This document shows, piece by piece, positions 35,886-46,219 of a stretch of 64,000 nucleotides of DNA (the stretch's first letter is position 1; the number at the start of each line of letters is the position of its first letter). The notes beneath the pieces were generated by a model, which had not been told where the DNA came from, made no database searches, and saw nothing but the letters and a program-made list of their open reading frames with translations. This DNA is from Bacteroidia bacterium (GTDB lineage: Bacteria > Bacteroidota > Bacteroidia > UKL13-3), in assembly GCA_014376805.1 (NCBI GenBank), contig JACMQU010000001.1:1-64000 (forward strand), in the 5' to 3' direction. Both the position numbers and the translations under genes were made by a program.

Positions 35886-36403
35886 ATAAACTTTTAACTT
35901 ATTACCAATAATATAGGGTCACAAACTTTAAAAATCTTCTTCACTACAGTCTATTTTAGGTATATGTTTAAATGCGCTTTTAAAACGCTGTAAGTAGTTT
36001 ATGTTTTAGTGTGTTTTCAAAAATTTATCGTTGTGGTTTTCAAAAAAATAATATCCATTTTACACACTTGGCTAATTAATTTTTCCCGAATAAGGATTTG
36101 CATAAATATTGCCTGCGAGAAGCTATAATTATTTTAGAGAATTCTCTATATCCCACTCTCTGATAATTTAAAATTAAAAGCTAAAAAATAAATGCGGTCG
36201 GGTTAATTAAAAGTTAAAGAATTTATAAAAAAACTAAGTATAAGACAGTGATTTTTATAATATGAAAAACCTTTGAAAAGAGTAGTCTTTTATTTCATAA
36301 CTATAAATAACAAATCATATAAAAAGGAAGCTTAAAACAAAGTTTATAATTATAATTTATTTTTCTGTAAATCAATAATATTGAATGTTAGGAATACTAA
36401 TAA
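35886..36403. other. 518-base intergenic region between convergent genes
   Basis: No gene, tRNA or clear terminator was recognised. The sequence is strongly AT-rich. The only symmetric element noted is a 12-bp palindrome AGAGAATTCTCT at 36136-36147. Its length is unusual for a gap between two gene ends. Confidence 0.5.
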
Positions 36404-37882
36404 TTAAATTTCCTTACGCAACCTGGCCACAGGTATATTCATTTGTTCTCTGTATTTAGCTACAGTTCTCCTTGCGATATTATATCCTTTTATTTTTAAA
36501 ATATCCATAAGCTTTTCATCAGGAAGTGGTTTTACCTTTTCTTCACTTTCTATAGCTTCCTTAAGTATTTTCTTCACTTCCCTGCTACTCACCTCTTCCC
36601 CGTCATCAGTTTGAATACCTTCGCTAAAAAAATATTTTAGGGCAAATGTTCCCCATTCCGTTTGAACGTATTTACTGTTTGCAACTCTGCTAATAGTGGA
36701 AATATCTAGACTGGTTATCTCTGCAATATCTTTTAAGATCATTGGTCGGAGAAATGATTCATCACCTTCAATAAAAAAACGGTATTGATATTTTAAAATG
36801 GCATTCATGGTAACCAGCAAAGTATTATGCCTTTGTTTGATGCTATCAATGAACCATCTTGCACCATCAAGTTTTTGTTTAATAAACTGAGCGGTCTCCT
36901 TCTGTTCTCTGGTTGGCGTTTTGGCTTCATCATATCCCTTAAGTGTTTCCAGATAACTTCTGCTAATCCGTAAATCAGGCGCATTTCTGGAATTAAGATG
37001 TACCACCAGTTTTCCTATTTCTTCAATTAGAATAAAATCCGGTGTTATATATTGTGTAGCAGTATTATCTATGGCCTCTCCGGGCTTAGGGTTCAACTTA
37101 GTAATTACATATATAATTTCTTTTAATTCTGATTCGGCAATCTTGAGTTGTTTTATTAATTTATCGTAATGCTTTTTTGTAAAATCATCGAAATAATCCT
37201 CAATAATAGTAATAGCATATTTTACTGTAATATTATGCTGATCTTTCCTTTTAAGTTGCAATGAAAGACATTCTTGTAAAGATGTGGCCCCTATACCTGC
37301 AGGATCAAGTGTCTGTATTTTATGAAGAACTTTTTTCATTTCCTCCATACTTGTATCAACGTTTATCGAAAACGCCAAATCATTTGAAATGGCCTCCAAA
37401 GGCCGGCGAAGATATCCATCATCATCAATGGTGCCAATAATCTGATTACCTACAAGCAGTTCTTTTTCTGATTCCGCAATTACACTAAATTGCTCCATTA
37501 ATTCTTCGTGAAAACTGTGTGACTCTGCCAAAGGTCTTTCTTTTTTCTCCTCGTCACCCTCATCACTCAAATGAAAACCCTCCGGATCATACTCGTCATT
37601 AACATAATCTTTTACATCAAAAGCTTCATCAGTCAGGTAATCATCAACCGAAAGATCTTTTGCTTCTTCTTCTGTACTGCTTGTATCGGTTTCTTTTTGA
37701 ACACCACTTTCATCAGGCGCAGCATCACTATCTGCCGATTTAAGTAAAGCCGGATTTTCAATTAATTCCTGATCTATACGTTGCAAAATATCCACCGAAT
37801 TTAATTGCAACAATTTGATGAATTGAATTTGCTGCGGAGAGAGCTTTTGTAGCTGGCTTTGTTGTAATCCTTGTTTTAGCAT
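36404..37882 (-). CDS. rpoN: RNA polymerase sigma-54 factor
   Basis: A 492-residue sigma-54. It has the Gln/Leu-rich activator-interacting region I (QGLQQSQLQKLSPQQIQFIKLLQL), an acidic region II (~50-120), the core-binding region, the helix-turn-helix region and the RpoN box ARRTVAKYRE (residues 470-479). It directs transcription from -24/-12 promoters and needs an AAA+ activator. No such activator gene is in this window. It appears monocistronic, with 133 bases separating it from the WG-repeat gene. Confidence 0.96.
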   Translation of the reverse strand: MLKQGLQQSQLQKLSPQQIQFIKLLQLNSVDILQRIDQELIENPALLKSADSDAAPDESGVQKETDTSSTEEEAKDLSVDDYLTDEAFDVKDYVNDEYDPEGFHLSDEGDEEKKERPLAESHSFHEELMEQFSVIAESEKELLVGNQIIGTIDDDGYLRRPLEAISNDLAFSINVDTSMEEMKKVLHKIQTLDPAGIGATSLQECLSLQLKRKDQHNITVKYAITIIEDYFDDFTKKHYDKLIKQLKIAESELKEIIYVITKLNPKPGEAIDNTATQYITPDFILIEEIGKLVVHLNSRNAPDLRISRSYLETLKGYDEAKTPTREQKETAQFIKQKLDGARWFIDSIKQRHNTLLVTMNAILKYQYRFFIEGDESFLRPMILKDIAEITSLDISTISRVANSKYVQTEWGTFALKYFFSEGIQTDDGEEVSSREVKKILKEAIESEEKVKPLPDEKLMDILKIKGYNIARRTVAKYREQMNIPVARLRKEI

Positions 37883-38015
37883 TTTTATACAAATGCGAAT
37901 TTATAAAAAAAATTATGCCTTTGTATAAAAGGTTTAAAAAAGTAACGGAGATTCTAAATTGTGTTTATAAAGTGATGTTAAACTTTTGTTAAATGTTATA
38001 TGGTATGTATTGATT

Positions 38016-38543
38016 CTATTCTTCCTCATCAGGCTCTTTAGGCTTATATACTGGCACAACTTCCTCTCCAACCCTGTTTATAATTCCTTCTAATCTTTTA
38101 ATTCTAACTTTAGCAAGGCCTTTGTTGTTAAACTGACTTATTTCATCATAAATCAGTGGAACAATTTCATCCCCACGGTTATCTACCAGGCCCACTCTAC
38201 CGCGTAAAGACACAATTGCAATACCATTTTTAAAAGGTCCTATAAAATCATACTTTATAGGTACTAGTATTTGGTCGGCTACACTAATGTATCCATATTT
38301 TTTATTAATTGATACTTTCGCTGAACCATTCACAAAATCTCCGATGAAATCATACCTGCATTCAATTATTTCTTCCCCTTTTTCATTTATAAACCCAATT
38401 TTACTTTGTTTATAAACCTTGGCCATTCCATTCTTATAAGGATCTATTTCATCATAACCTTTTTGAGCAGCAGAAGGATAACCGGTAAGAATAACCAGCC
38501 CACCTATAAGATAATATTTATTTATTAACTGAAACACCTTCAA
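38016..38543 (-). CDS. Exported WG-repeat protein
   Basis: A 175-residue protein with a signal peptide (LIGGLVILTGYPSAAQ) and three to four WG-type repeats (KIGFINEKGEEIIECRYD, KYGYISVADQILVPIKYD, RVGLVDNRGDEIVPLIYD). It ends in an acidic tail (PKEPDEEE). WG repeats form beta-rich domains of unclear function, often in periplasmic or surface proteins. It is small for the family. It follows a 428-base intergenic gap and is not obviously linked to rpoN. Confidence 0.85.
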   Translation of the reverse strand: MKVFQLINKYYLIGGLVILTGYPSAAQKGYDEIDPYKNGMAKVYKQSKIGFINEKGEEIIECRYDFIGDFVNGSAKVSINKKYGYISVADQILVPIKYDFIGPFKNGIAIVSLRGRVGLVDNRGDEIVPLIYDEISQFNNKGLAKVRIKRLEGIINRVGEEVVPVYKPKEPDEEE

Positions 38544-38971
38544 TTCATTTTATTAAATAATACTGCCTGCTAAATTGATTGTTTTTTATGACCTTATCGA
38601 ATCGAATTTACCACTTATACACATATTAAACTATAAAAGTATACAAAAACTGCAACTTAAATAGATTTTTAAGAAGTTAACCGTATTAAGTAATATTCTA
38701 TATCAAATAAAATACCGATATATTACCTGCTTAATGCAGTTTATTTAACAACTCATGGCATAATTAATTAAATAATGTAACTAACTAATTTATAAGGTAT
38801 TTAACAAAATACTTTAAGAAAATTAAACACAAAAATCACAATAATTTAATCTATGCCTAAAACGGATATTGTAAATTTGGGGTATTAAAATCCCATTAAT
38901 AGATTTTGTATAGGAATTTTAAGCTTCAATTTCTATCTTGCAACACTTGCCATTAATTAAATATTAATTAA
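38544..38971. other. Divergent intergenic region between the WG-repeat gene and the M6 protease gene
   Basis: 428 AT-rich bases with no gene. Two candidate -7 boxes face right: TAAATTTG at 38872-38879 and TATCTTGC at 38934-38941. No leftward promoter was clear. Confidence 0.55.
38934..38941 (+). promoter_or_regulatory. Candidate -7 element of the M6 protease-comF-DUF5723 unit
   Basis: TATCTTGC resembles TAnnTTTG and lies 31 bases before the start codon. The same sequence occurs about 85 bases upstream of hflX (13159-13166). An exact TAAATTTG at 38872-38879 is an alternative. Confidence 0.4.
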
Positions 38972-41317
38972 ATGAGATCTATACAGTTATTTTTATTGAT
39001 TTGCCTATCTGGTATTGAGGTGTTTTCACAAAATTATCGCTCCAATTGTTCTGTATTTCCAATCCCAAATACACACATTTTGCCAGATAAAACTAGTTTA
39101 ACCTTAATAGCCACAGGTAATGAAATGGTAAGTTATCTGGAAACCACAGCTGGTTATACTGTTATTAAAAATACGAAAGGTTTTTTTGAATATGCATTTA
39201 ATGATTCTAAAGGCAATTTGACTGGTTCAGGTTTAATTGCGAGAAATGGCAATAATAATCTTCAAAAAAAACTTTCCCCTCATGCTCGTTATAGTCAAAA
39301 CCAACTAACTGTTTTATCTAATGCATTTGCCTGGCAAAATCAGGAACTTGCAAAAAAAGCGGGAGGAAAGCCTTTTCCATCAAAAGGAAAAAGAAAAGTT
39401 CTGACATTATTAATTCAATATCCTGACCTGGCTTCAACCTTTTCAAAATCTAATTTCGATTCTTTAATGGTTAAACCTAATTATAATGGGAATGGCTCTT
39501 TTAAAGATTACTATCTCAAATCATCTTATGGGCAACTTGATTTAGATGTAGACGTATTTGGATGGTATACTGCTGATAGCGGATATCTTTATTATGCTAA
39601 ATCCAACCCAAATTATATCACAAATGTGGGTAAATTAATACGAAAAGCTATCCTCTCTGCTGATGCTGCGGGAGTAGATTTCAGTCAGTATGATAATGAT
39701 AAAGATGGTTATGTTGATGGTATAATTGTAATGCACTCCGGGATAGGTGCGGAAGAACAAAGTGCACCAAATGCTAATAATTTCATTTGGTCTCATCGGT
39801 ATAATTTAAGTAATTCAGGTGGAAGTGTTTTAGCAGACGGTGTAATAGTAGATGCTTATGGATGTTTTCCCGAAAAACGCTACAACGGTGGCTCATACAG
39901 CCAGGTAGGGATAGGTGTTATCAGTCATGAATTTGGCCATTTATTAGACCTGCCTGATTTGTATGCTACTAACAATCTAAGTGAAGGATCTGGAAATTAT
40001 GCTAATATGGCCGGAGGTCCTTGGCTAAATAATGAACGAACCCCATGCCTGCACGACGCCTGGACCAGAATCCAACTAGGATGGTTGACACCCGTGCTAA
40101 TCAATACCATAAATACATTTAAAATACCAAAAGCTTTAGCCGATAGTAACTTCTGTTTCAGAATAAATACGCCTGTAACTAACGAATATTTCCTGCTGGA
40201 AAACAGGCAAAAAAAGGGTTTTGACAGATACCTGCCATCAAAAGGACTTGCTATTTGGCACATTAATTCCAGTAAAGCAAAGCTTTTATCTCAATCAAGT
40301 GGTAATTCAGTAAATAATGATACCAGCAATTATGGTGTTGGTCTAATTCAGGCTGATGGACGATTTGACCTTGAAAAGGGAAATAACAGAGGTGATGGCG
40401 GTGATCTTTTCCCAGGAACTTCAAATAATCGTAGTTTTACACCATTCTCCAGCCCCTCTTCAAGTTTAAATTATAAAGTGGGAGGAATTAAACAAGGTTC
40501 TAATGTATTGATTTCAAACATTATTCAAAATTCTGATAGTTCTATAACTTTTACAGTTGGCAATAAACCGAGTGCTGGATTTATTCCATCGGCTATTACA
40601 GGATGTGCGCCATTAACAGTGCAATTTGAAAACGGGTCTGCTTTTTCTACCAACTATTTATGGAAATTTAACGATGGTAGTGCTTCCACTAATAAAAATG
40701 AACTTAAAACTTTTAATGTAGCTGGTTCCTATCCGATAACCTTATATGTATTAGATTCTATTAATAATCCCGTAGATTCTGTAACGCAAATAATTACCGT
40801 GGGTGAATCACCTAAAGCAATATATCAGTTGATAAGAGGTGATAGTAATAATTTTACACTCAAAAACTTATCCACCAACTTTTTATACATTATATGGAGA
40901 TTTGGAACTAACCAAACGTCAACTGCTAACGACCCGGTTTATACAGTTACATCACCTGGAAAAGTTCCTTTTAAATTAATTGCTTATTCCCAAAACCAGT
41001 GCACAGATACAGCTTATGGTGAACTTGATTATTGGGCAACTGGTTTAACTGAGGCAGCCGGGTCAAAAATTATAGCAACTTATCCAAACCCTTATACGAA
41101 TGAGTTAAAAATTCAATTCCAATTATATCAGAAAGAAAATATTAAATTAACTTTATATGATTTGTTAGGGTCTAAAATTGAAGATTTATACCTGGGAACT
41201 AATGAAAGCGGAGAAAACCTCCTTACTCTAAAAGTTAATGACCATCCTTCAGGTTTATATTTTCTGGTAATTAGTGGATCAAGTTTTAAGAAAATAGTAA
41301 GAGTTATACATCAATAG
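38972..41317 (+). CDS. M6-family metalloprotease with PKD domain and T9SS type A tail
   Basis: A 781-residue secreted protease. The signal peptide ends VFSQ. The catalytic domain (~130-520) has the zinc motif SHEFGHLLDLPDLY with H319, E320 and H323; the residue that is usually glycine in HExxHxxGxxD is Asp326. A PKD domain follows at ~535-615 (CAPLTVQFENGS, LWKFNDGS). The last ~80 residues are a type A sorting domain (IIATYPNPYTNEL, GLYFLVISG). It is related to immune inhibitor A and is exported by T9SS. It leads a probable unit with comF (21 bases downstream) and a DUF5723 gene. Confidence 0.92.
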   Translation: MRSIQLFLLICLSGIEVFSQNYRSNCSVFPIPNTHILPDKTSLTLIATGNEMVSYLETTAGYTVIKNTKGFFEYAFNDSKGNLTGSGLIARNGNNNLQKKLSPHARYSQNQLTVLSNAFAWQNQELAKKAGGKPFPSKGKRKVLTLLIQYPDLASTFSKSNFDSLMVKPNYNGNGSFKDYYLKSSYGQLDLDVDVFGWYTADSGYLYYAKSNPNYITNVGKLIRKAILSADAAGVDFSQYDNDKDGYVDGIIVMHSGIGAEEQSAPNANNFIWSHRYNLSNSGGSVLADGVIVDAYGCFPEKRYNGGSYSQVGIGVISHEFGHLLDLPDLYATNNLSEGSGNYANMAGGPWLNNERTPCLHDAWTRIQLGWLTPVLINTINTFKIPKALADSNFCFRINTPVTNEYFLLENRQKKGFDRYLPSKGLAIWHINSSKAKLLSQSSGNSVNNDTSNYGVGLIQADGRFDLEKGNNRGDGGDLFPGTSNNRSFTPFSSPSSSLNYKVGGIKQGSNVLISNIIQNSDSSITFTVGNKPSAGFIPSAITGCAPLTVQFENGSAFSTNYLWKFNDGSASTNKNELKTFNVAGSYPITLYVLDSINNPVDSVTQIITVGESPKAIYQLIRGDSNNFTLKNLSTNFLYIIWRFGTNQTSTANDPVYTVTSPGKVPFKLIAYSQNQCTDTAYGELDYWATGLTEAAGSKIIATYPNPYTNELKIQFQLYQKENIKLTLYDLLGSKIEDLYLGTNESGENLLTLKVNDHPSGLYFLVISGSSFKKIVRVIHQ

Positions 41318-41338
41318 AAATCATAACTTGTATTTAGC

Positions 41339-42019
41339 ATGCTGAATAGTCTCCTGCATTTATTTTATCCAAATCTTTGCATCACCTGCAATAATAGTTT
41401 GGTGGGAAACGAGAAGCATCTATGTTTAGGGTGCAGGTTACAACTACCTGAAACAAATTTTCATCTGGAAAAAGAAAATCAGGTGGAGAAAACTTTCTGG
41501 GGTCGTATACCGGTAGAAAGAGCATTTGCATTCTTATATTTTAACCAGGCAGGACTCACACAACAATTATTACATCAGTTAAAATATAAAGGAAATGAAG
41601 AATTAGCCGATTTTTTAGGCGTAATTTACGGGCAAAAATTGATACAAACAATTGAAACGAATCATATAGACGGAATTATAGCAGTTCCTTTACATGTTAG
41701 TAAACTTCGTAAAAGAGGTTATAATCAAAGTTTAGCATTTGCTAATGGATTATCCAAATCACTTAAACTCACTAATTACAGCAATGTTATTAGTAGAAAA
41801 ACCGCTACCCAAACTCAGACAAAAAAAACAAGAATAGAAAGGTGGCAGAATGTAACTTCAATTTTTTCGGTTACGGAACCAGAAAAATTAGAGAATAAGC
41901 ATATTTTGTTAGTAGATGATGTAATAACTACCGGTGCTACACTTGAAAGTTGTGCTAAAGCCATAAAAGATCATTGTAATTGCCTGCTAAGTGTTGCTAG
42001 TATTGCTTATGTTAATTGA
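41339..42019 (+). CDS. comF: ComF-family phosphoribosyltransferase-like protein
   Basis: A 226-residue protein with an N-terminal zinc ribbon (CITCNNSLVGNEKHLCLGC) and a C-terminal phosphoribosyltransferase fold with the PRPP-binding motif LVDDVITTGATLES. ComF relatives take part in DNA uptake and recombination in competent bacteria; the exact reaction is unclear. It lies 21 bases after the M6 protease gene, which is probably a matter of shared transcription rather than shared function. Confidence 0.92.
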   Translation: MLNSLLHLFYPNLCITCNNSLVGNEKHLCLGCRLQLPETNFHLEKENQVEKTFWGRIPVERAFAFLYFNQAGLTQQLLHQLKYKGNEELADFLGVIYGQKLIQTIETNHIDGIIAVPLHVSKLRKRGYNQSLAFANGLSKSLKLTNYSNVISRKTATQTQTKKTRIERWQNVTSIFSVTEPEKLENKHILLVDDVITTGATLESCAKAIKDHCNCLLSVASIAYVN

Positions 42020-42048
42020 ACAAATCAGGACTTACCTTTTAAATAAAA

Positions 42049-43527
42049 ATGAAAAAAAAGATTCTATTTCTAATCGCTGTCTTTGAGTTTATTGCAACGT
42101 CTATAGTTTACGCACAGTTTCAAACTGGTATTTCGGGAAGCAACAATTCCGGGGTTTTAGGTGTAACAATTAACCCGGCAAATACAAATAAGCTTAGTAA
42201 TGGAACAGACATAATGCCGTTGTTTTTTAGCTCTTCTGTATTAAACAATGATTTTTACCTGCCGGCAAAACCAATTACAAGCGTTATTAAACCTGAAATT
42301 TTTTCTGCTTTTACTCAAAACGAAAAACTTGGAGGAGAAACTATAAACCAGAAATTTGAACGCCTTTTTAATTTAAAGCGAGATTTGAAAACAAACGGAT
42401 ATATTTTTGCAGATCTTAGCATTTACGGACCTTCATTTCTCACTAATATCGGACCACATTCTTTTGGCATAATAACAGCTTTTAAAGGATCATTAGGTAC
42501 AGTAGGTTTGCCTCCGGATATGGCTACTTTTCTTCAAAAAGGGCTCACCTCCACAGATTTAATAGGTAAAACATTCCAACTCAATAAAGTTAAAGCTGGC
42601 GCAATTGCCTACACAGATATAGCCTTTAATTATTCATATAAAATAAAGGAAACTTTTAAAACCCATCAAAGACTTGGAGTTACATTTCATTATCTTACAG
42701 GAATTAATTCAATAATTTTTGAAGATTACGGCACCACCTGGACAGTATTTGCAGATACATCGCTCTATTTTTCTAATTCAAGTTTTCAATACAATTATTC
42801 TGCCAATAAAGCAAAAACAATTGGGGATGTTCTAACATCAAAAGGAAATGGTTTTAGTTTTGATATTGGGTATAGTTATGCCAAAAAAAGTAAAATAAGA
42901 GCCACCCGCACTACCTACTGCCCAAATATAAAAGGTGGAGGAAGAGTGAGGGAATTCCAAACATTCAAGTGGAAATTTGGAATATCTGTTATGGATATTG
43001 GTTTCATCAACTTTAATAAACAAACCGTATCAAATTCTTATGTGCAATCTTTTGGAGTGGCTAAACATCTTGATGCTGATTTTTATCGAGGCGTATTTGC
43101 CTTAAACCGCGCATTTATATATGGATTAGAGGGTAGCTCCGGAATAGAGGGTTCAAACCATATTTTTGTAGACAATTATACCCATTTTATGCCTACAAGG
43201 GTAAATGTGCAATATGATTATCATTACAAAGAAAATTGGTATTTTAGTTTTTATGCTTCTCAACGCACTCCGCTAAGTTCAAAAATTCCTATGCGTTCGC
43301 CTAATATTTTAAGTTTATCGGCGAGATATGAAACGCTAAAATATGAAGTAGGTTTACCTATAAGTCTTATTGAGTATCAATACCCTGTTTTAGGTTTAAA
43401 CTTCCGAATTGGGCCTTTTATGATAGGTACAAATCAACTTCTCGAAATGGTGGGTCTGAGACAAATAAAAGGGCTTGATTTCTATTTCGGCTTTAAATTT
43501 AATATATCAAATATAAGAGGCGTATAA
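42049..43527 (+). CDS. DUF5723-family outer-membrane protein
   Basis: A 492-residue exported protein. The signal peptide ends VYAQ, followed by the family-typical start GISGSNNSGVLGVTINPANT. The rest has alternating hydrophobic and polar residues and aromatic girdle-like positions, consistent with a beta-barrel, and ends GFKFNISNI. DUF5723 proteins are found across Bacteroidota with unknown roles. It starts 29 bases after comF. Confidence 0.85.
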   Translation: MKKKILFLIAVFEFIATSIVYAQFQTGISGSNNSGVLGVTINPANTNKLSNGTDIMPLFFSSSVLNNDFYLPAKPITSVIKPEIFSAFTQNEKLGGETINQKFERLFNLKRDLKTNGYIFADLSIYGPSFLTNIGPHSFGIITAFKGSLGTVGLPPDMATFLQKGLTSTDLIGKTFQLNKVKAGAIAYTDIAFNYSYKIKETFKTHQRLGVTFHYLTGINSIIFEDYGTTWTVFADTSLYFSNSSFQYNYSANKAKTIGDVLTSKGNGFSFDIGYSYAKKSKIRATRTTYCPNIKGGGRVREFQTFKWKFGISVMDIGFINFNKQTVSNSYVQSFGVAKHLDADFYRGVFALNRAFIYGLEGSSGIEGSNHIFVDNYTHFMPTRVNVQYDYHYKENWYFSFYASQRTPLSSKIPMRSPNILSLSARYETLKYEVGLPISLIEYQYPVLGLNFRIGPFMIGTNQLLEMVGLRQIKGLDFYFGFKFNISNIRGV

Positions 43528-43582
43528 AATATTGCTGAATCTTTAAATTAAGATTTATTAACTTGTAATTATCTCAAAAATG

Positions 43583-44161
43583 TTATTTTACTTTTGAAGT
43601 TATATCAGCACTCATTGGATCAACCTTAGAAGGAAAATATGCGAGCCAGTTACCATTTTCATCTATCAGAAATTTATTAAAATTCCAAATTACAGCGGCA
43701 TCACTTTTGCCATTTAATGTTTGTTGGGTTAACCACTGATAAACGGGATGTTGATGCGTTCCCTTTACATCAATTTTTTCTGTTAATAAAAAAGTTACAC
43801 CATAATTTTTTTTGCAAAAATTTTCAATTTCGGCAACAGTACCGGGTTCTTGGCCACCAAACTGATTACATGGAAAACCTATTATAACAAGTTTATTCTT
43901 ATAAGTATCTGCTAATTTTTGTAGTCCCTCGTATTGGGGAGTATAACCACACTCACTTGCCACATTCACACACAATACTTTCTTATCCTTAAACTCACTC
44001 ATTTTAATGGTTCTGTTACCCGAAAGGTCCTTTATACTCAAATCATAAAATGATTTTGAATGAGTCGTTTTGAGTAATTTTTTTGTTTTAGCTTCAGAGA
44101 AACTATAAATAAACACACCGGTAAAAGCTAAAAGAAAAATTGAATAAAAGTAGTTTTTCAT
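43583..44161 (-). CDS. Glutathione peroxidase-family thiol peroxidase, exported or membrane-anchored
   Basis: A 192-residue protein with an N-terminal hydrophobic segment (FYSIFLLAFTGVFIYSF), so it probably acts outside the cytoplasm. The GPx fold shows the peroxidatic cysteine C71 in NVASECGYTPQ, the glutamine and a second cysteine in FPCNQFGGQEPG, and the tryptophan/asparagine in WNFNKFL. As a Cys-type enzyme it likely uses thioredoxin rather than glutathione to reduce peroxides. It is monocistronic and convergent with the DUF5723 gene. Confidence 0.92.
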   Translation of the reverse strand: MKNYFYSIFLLAFTGVFIYSFSEAKTKKLLKTTHSKSFYDLSIKDLSGNRTIKMSEFKDKKVLCVNVASECGYTPQYEGLQKLADTYKNKLVIIGFPCNQFGGQEPGTVAEIENFCKKNYGVTFLLTEKIDVKGTHQHPVYQWLTQQTLNGKSDAAVIWNFNKFLIDENGNWLAYFPSKVDPMSADITSKVK

Positions 44162-44297
44162 GAGAATAGTTAAATTTTTATTGTCTTATAATATTTAATA
44201 CCTTACAAACAAAAATCATGCAAAACTAAAAAACAGAGGTTAATTCTTCAACAATATTAATTAAATTGTTAGTGCTAAATAGGTATCGTATTAATCA

Positions 44298-45140
44298 TTA
44301 AAGTGATAAAATTGCATTTCTTACTTCTTCCATTTGCCATTGAGGTGTAGATGTTGCCCCGCAAATACCAATGGTTTCATTTTCATTGAACCATTCTTTT
44401 ATAATTTCATTCTTTGAACTAACAAAAAAGGTATTAGGATTATTTTCTTTACATACATCAAATAAAACTTTTCCATTGGATGATTTTAAACCCGCAACAA
44501 AAACAATCTTATCAAAACGTCTTGCAAATTCCCTAAGTTGAATATCGCGGTTGCTTACCTGTCTGCAAAGAGTATCATTAAAATCCACTTCTATACCCTC
44601 CTTCTCAAGTTTATCTTTTAGGGCATAGAGATTTTTTGTACGTTTGGTTGTTTGGCTAAATAGTTTTACTTTTAGGGGTAATTCATGTTGATCCAACTCT
44701 TCAAAGGATTCTACCACTATAGCTTCACCGCGCGTTTGGCCAACTAAACCCTTAACTTCTGCATGGCCATGTTTACCATAAATAATAATTTTTTCATCAC
44801 TATTGTATGCTTCTCTAACCCTAAGCTGCAATTTTAATACAACAGGGCAACTGGCATCAACAAGTTCAATATGATTATCCAACGCCAATTTATAAGTTTC
44901 CGGGGGCTCCCCATGTGCACGAATCAATACTCTTACATTGTGCAATGTTTTTAGTTTATCATGGTCAATAATTTCGAGTCCTTTAGCACGCAAACGGGCA
45001 ACTTCTTCATCATTATGTACGATGTCTCCCAGACAATATAAATGTCCTTCTTCAGTAAGAATATCTTCAGCCATTTGAATGGCAAAAACCACTCCAAAAC
45101 AAAAGCCTGAATTGGCATCAATTTCTACTTTTACATTCAT
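44298..45140 (-). CDS. ispH: 4-Hydroxy-3-methylbut-2-enyl diphosphate reductase
   Basis: A 280-residue iron-sulfur enzyme of the MEP isoprenoid pathway. The three cluster cysteines are visible: C14 (NSGFCFGV), the cysteine of VDASCPVV (near residue 90) and that of NDTLCRQVSNRD (near 190). The HGE motif is present in IRAHGEPP, and the late motif is CGATSTPQWQ. It converts HMBPP to IPP and DMAPP. Other MEP genes are not in the window. It follows the transketolase genes on the same strand after a 73-base gap. Confidence 0.95.
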   Translation of the reverse strand: MNVKVEIDANSGFCFGVVFAIQMAEDILTEEGHLYCLGDIVHNDEEVARLRAKGLEIIDHDKLKTLHNVRVLIRAHGEPPETYKLALDNHIELVDASCPVVLKLQLRVREAYNSDEKIIIYGKHGHAEVKGLVGQTRGEAIVVESFEELDQHELPLKVKLFSQTTKRTKNLYALKDKLEKEGIEVDFNDTLCRQVSNRDIQLREFARRFDKIVFVAGLKSSNGKVLFDVCKENNPNTFFVSSKNEIIKEWFNENETIGICGATSTPQWQMEEVRNAILSL

Positions 45141-45213
45141 AACCTAACAATAATAACCATTTAAAACCAATTAGGTTTTGACCCCATTTATGCTTCATAA
45201 AAAACTACTGACT

Positions 45214-46170
45214 TCATGTCTTTCTGGCTATCACCTTTAAAACAGCTTCAACAATATTTATACTTTCAAGACCATATTTTTTCAGCAGCTCATCTGGCGT
45301 CCCACTTTCACCAAAACTATCATTAACGGCAACCATCTCTAGTGGGGTTGGATTATTACGTGCTAATAGTTGACAAATACTATCTCCCAATCCCCCGTTC
45401 ATCTGATGTTCTTCTGCCGTAACAACACATTTTGTTTTAGCCACCGATTGTAGCACCGCTTGCTCATCTAAAGGCTTAATGGTATGAATGTTTATTATTT
45501 CAGCACTGATCCCTTTTTCAGCCAGCACATAGCCTGCTTCAATTGCCTTCCATACCAGGTGTCCAGTAGCAAAAATACTCACATCTGTTCCTTCATTTAA
45601 AATTAAGGCTTTACCAATTTCAAACTTCTGATCAGGATTCGTAAAATTAGGAACAGCCGGACGACCAAAACGTAAGTAAACAGGGCCTTCATAATCTGCA
45701 ATTGCAAGTGTAGCAGCTTTGGTTTGATTAAAATCGCACGGGTTAATAACAACCATTCCGGGTAGCATTTTCATTAATCCCAAATCTTCCAGAATCTGAT
45801 GGGTAGCACCATCTTCCCCAAGTGTGATACCGGCATGAGAAGCACAAATTTTGACATTTTTTGCACTGTAAGCAATAGATTGCCGAATCTGATCATATAC
45901 TCGCCCGGTGCTAAAATTAGCAAAAGTACCTGTGAAAGGAATCCAGCCTCCAATAGTTAAACCTGCAGCCAGTCCCATCATATTAGCTTCAGCTATACCA
46001 ACCTGAAAAAAGCGTTCAGGATAATCCTTTTGAAAAGCATCCATTTTTAATGATCCGGTTAGATCGGCACATAAAGCAACAACCTTTGGATTTGACTTTC
46101 CTAACTCAGATAACCCCGCTCCAAATCCACTGCGCGTATCTTTTATATTCTGTATTTCAAATTTTTTCAT
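45214..46170 (-). CDS. Transketolase, C-terminal section (split enzyme)
   Basis: A ~318-residue protein covering the pyrimidine-binding and C-terminal domains of transketolase (FEIQNIKDTRSGFGAGL, SHAGITLGEDGATHQILED, GFGESGTPDELL-like end NDSFGESGTPDEL). It pairs with the thiamine-pyrophosphate-binding half encoded at 47628-48479. Together they move two-carbon units in the pentose phosphate pathway; a transketolase-like DXP synthase role is less likely. I start it at the second Met (MKKFEIQ) as in relatives; an ATG 15 bases upstream is also possible. The two halves are separated by a VWA-domain gene. Confidence 0.9.
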   Translation of the reverse strand: MKKFEIQNIKDTRSGFGAGLSELGKSNPKVVALCADLTGSLKMDAFQKDYPERFFQVGIAEANMMGLAAGLTIGGWIPFTGTFANFSTGRVYDQIRQSIAYSAKNVKICASHAGITLGEDGATHQILEDLGLMKMLPGMVVINPCDFNQTKAATLAIADYEGPVYLRFGRPAVPNFTNPDQKFEIGKALILNEGTDVSIFATGHLVWKAIEAGYVLAEKGISAEIINIHTIKPLDEQAVLQSVAKTKCVVTAEEHQMNGGLGDSICQLLARNNPTPLEMVAVNDSFGESGTPDELLKKYGLESINIVEAVLKVIARKT

Positions 46171-46219
46171 AAGTTCAATTCTCATAAAGGCCCATTCTTT
46201 TTATAGGATCAAAAATAAT

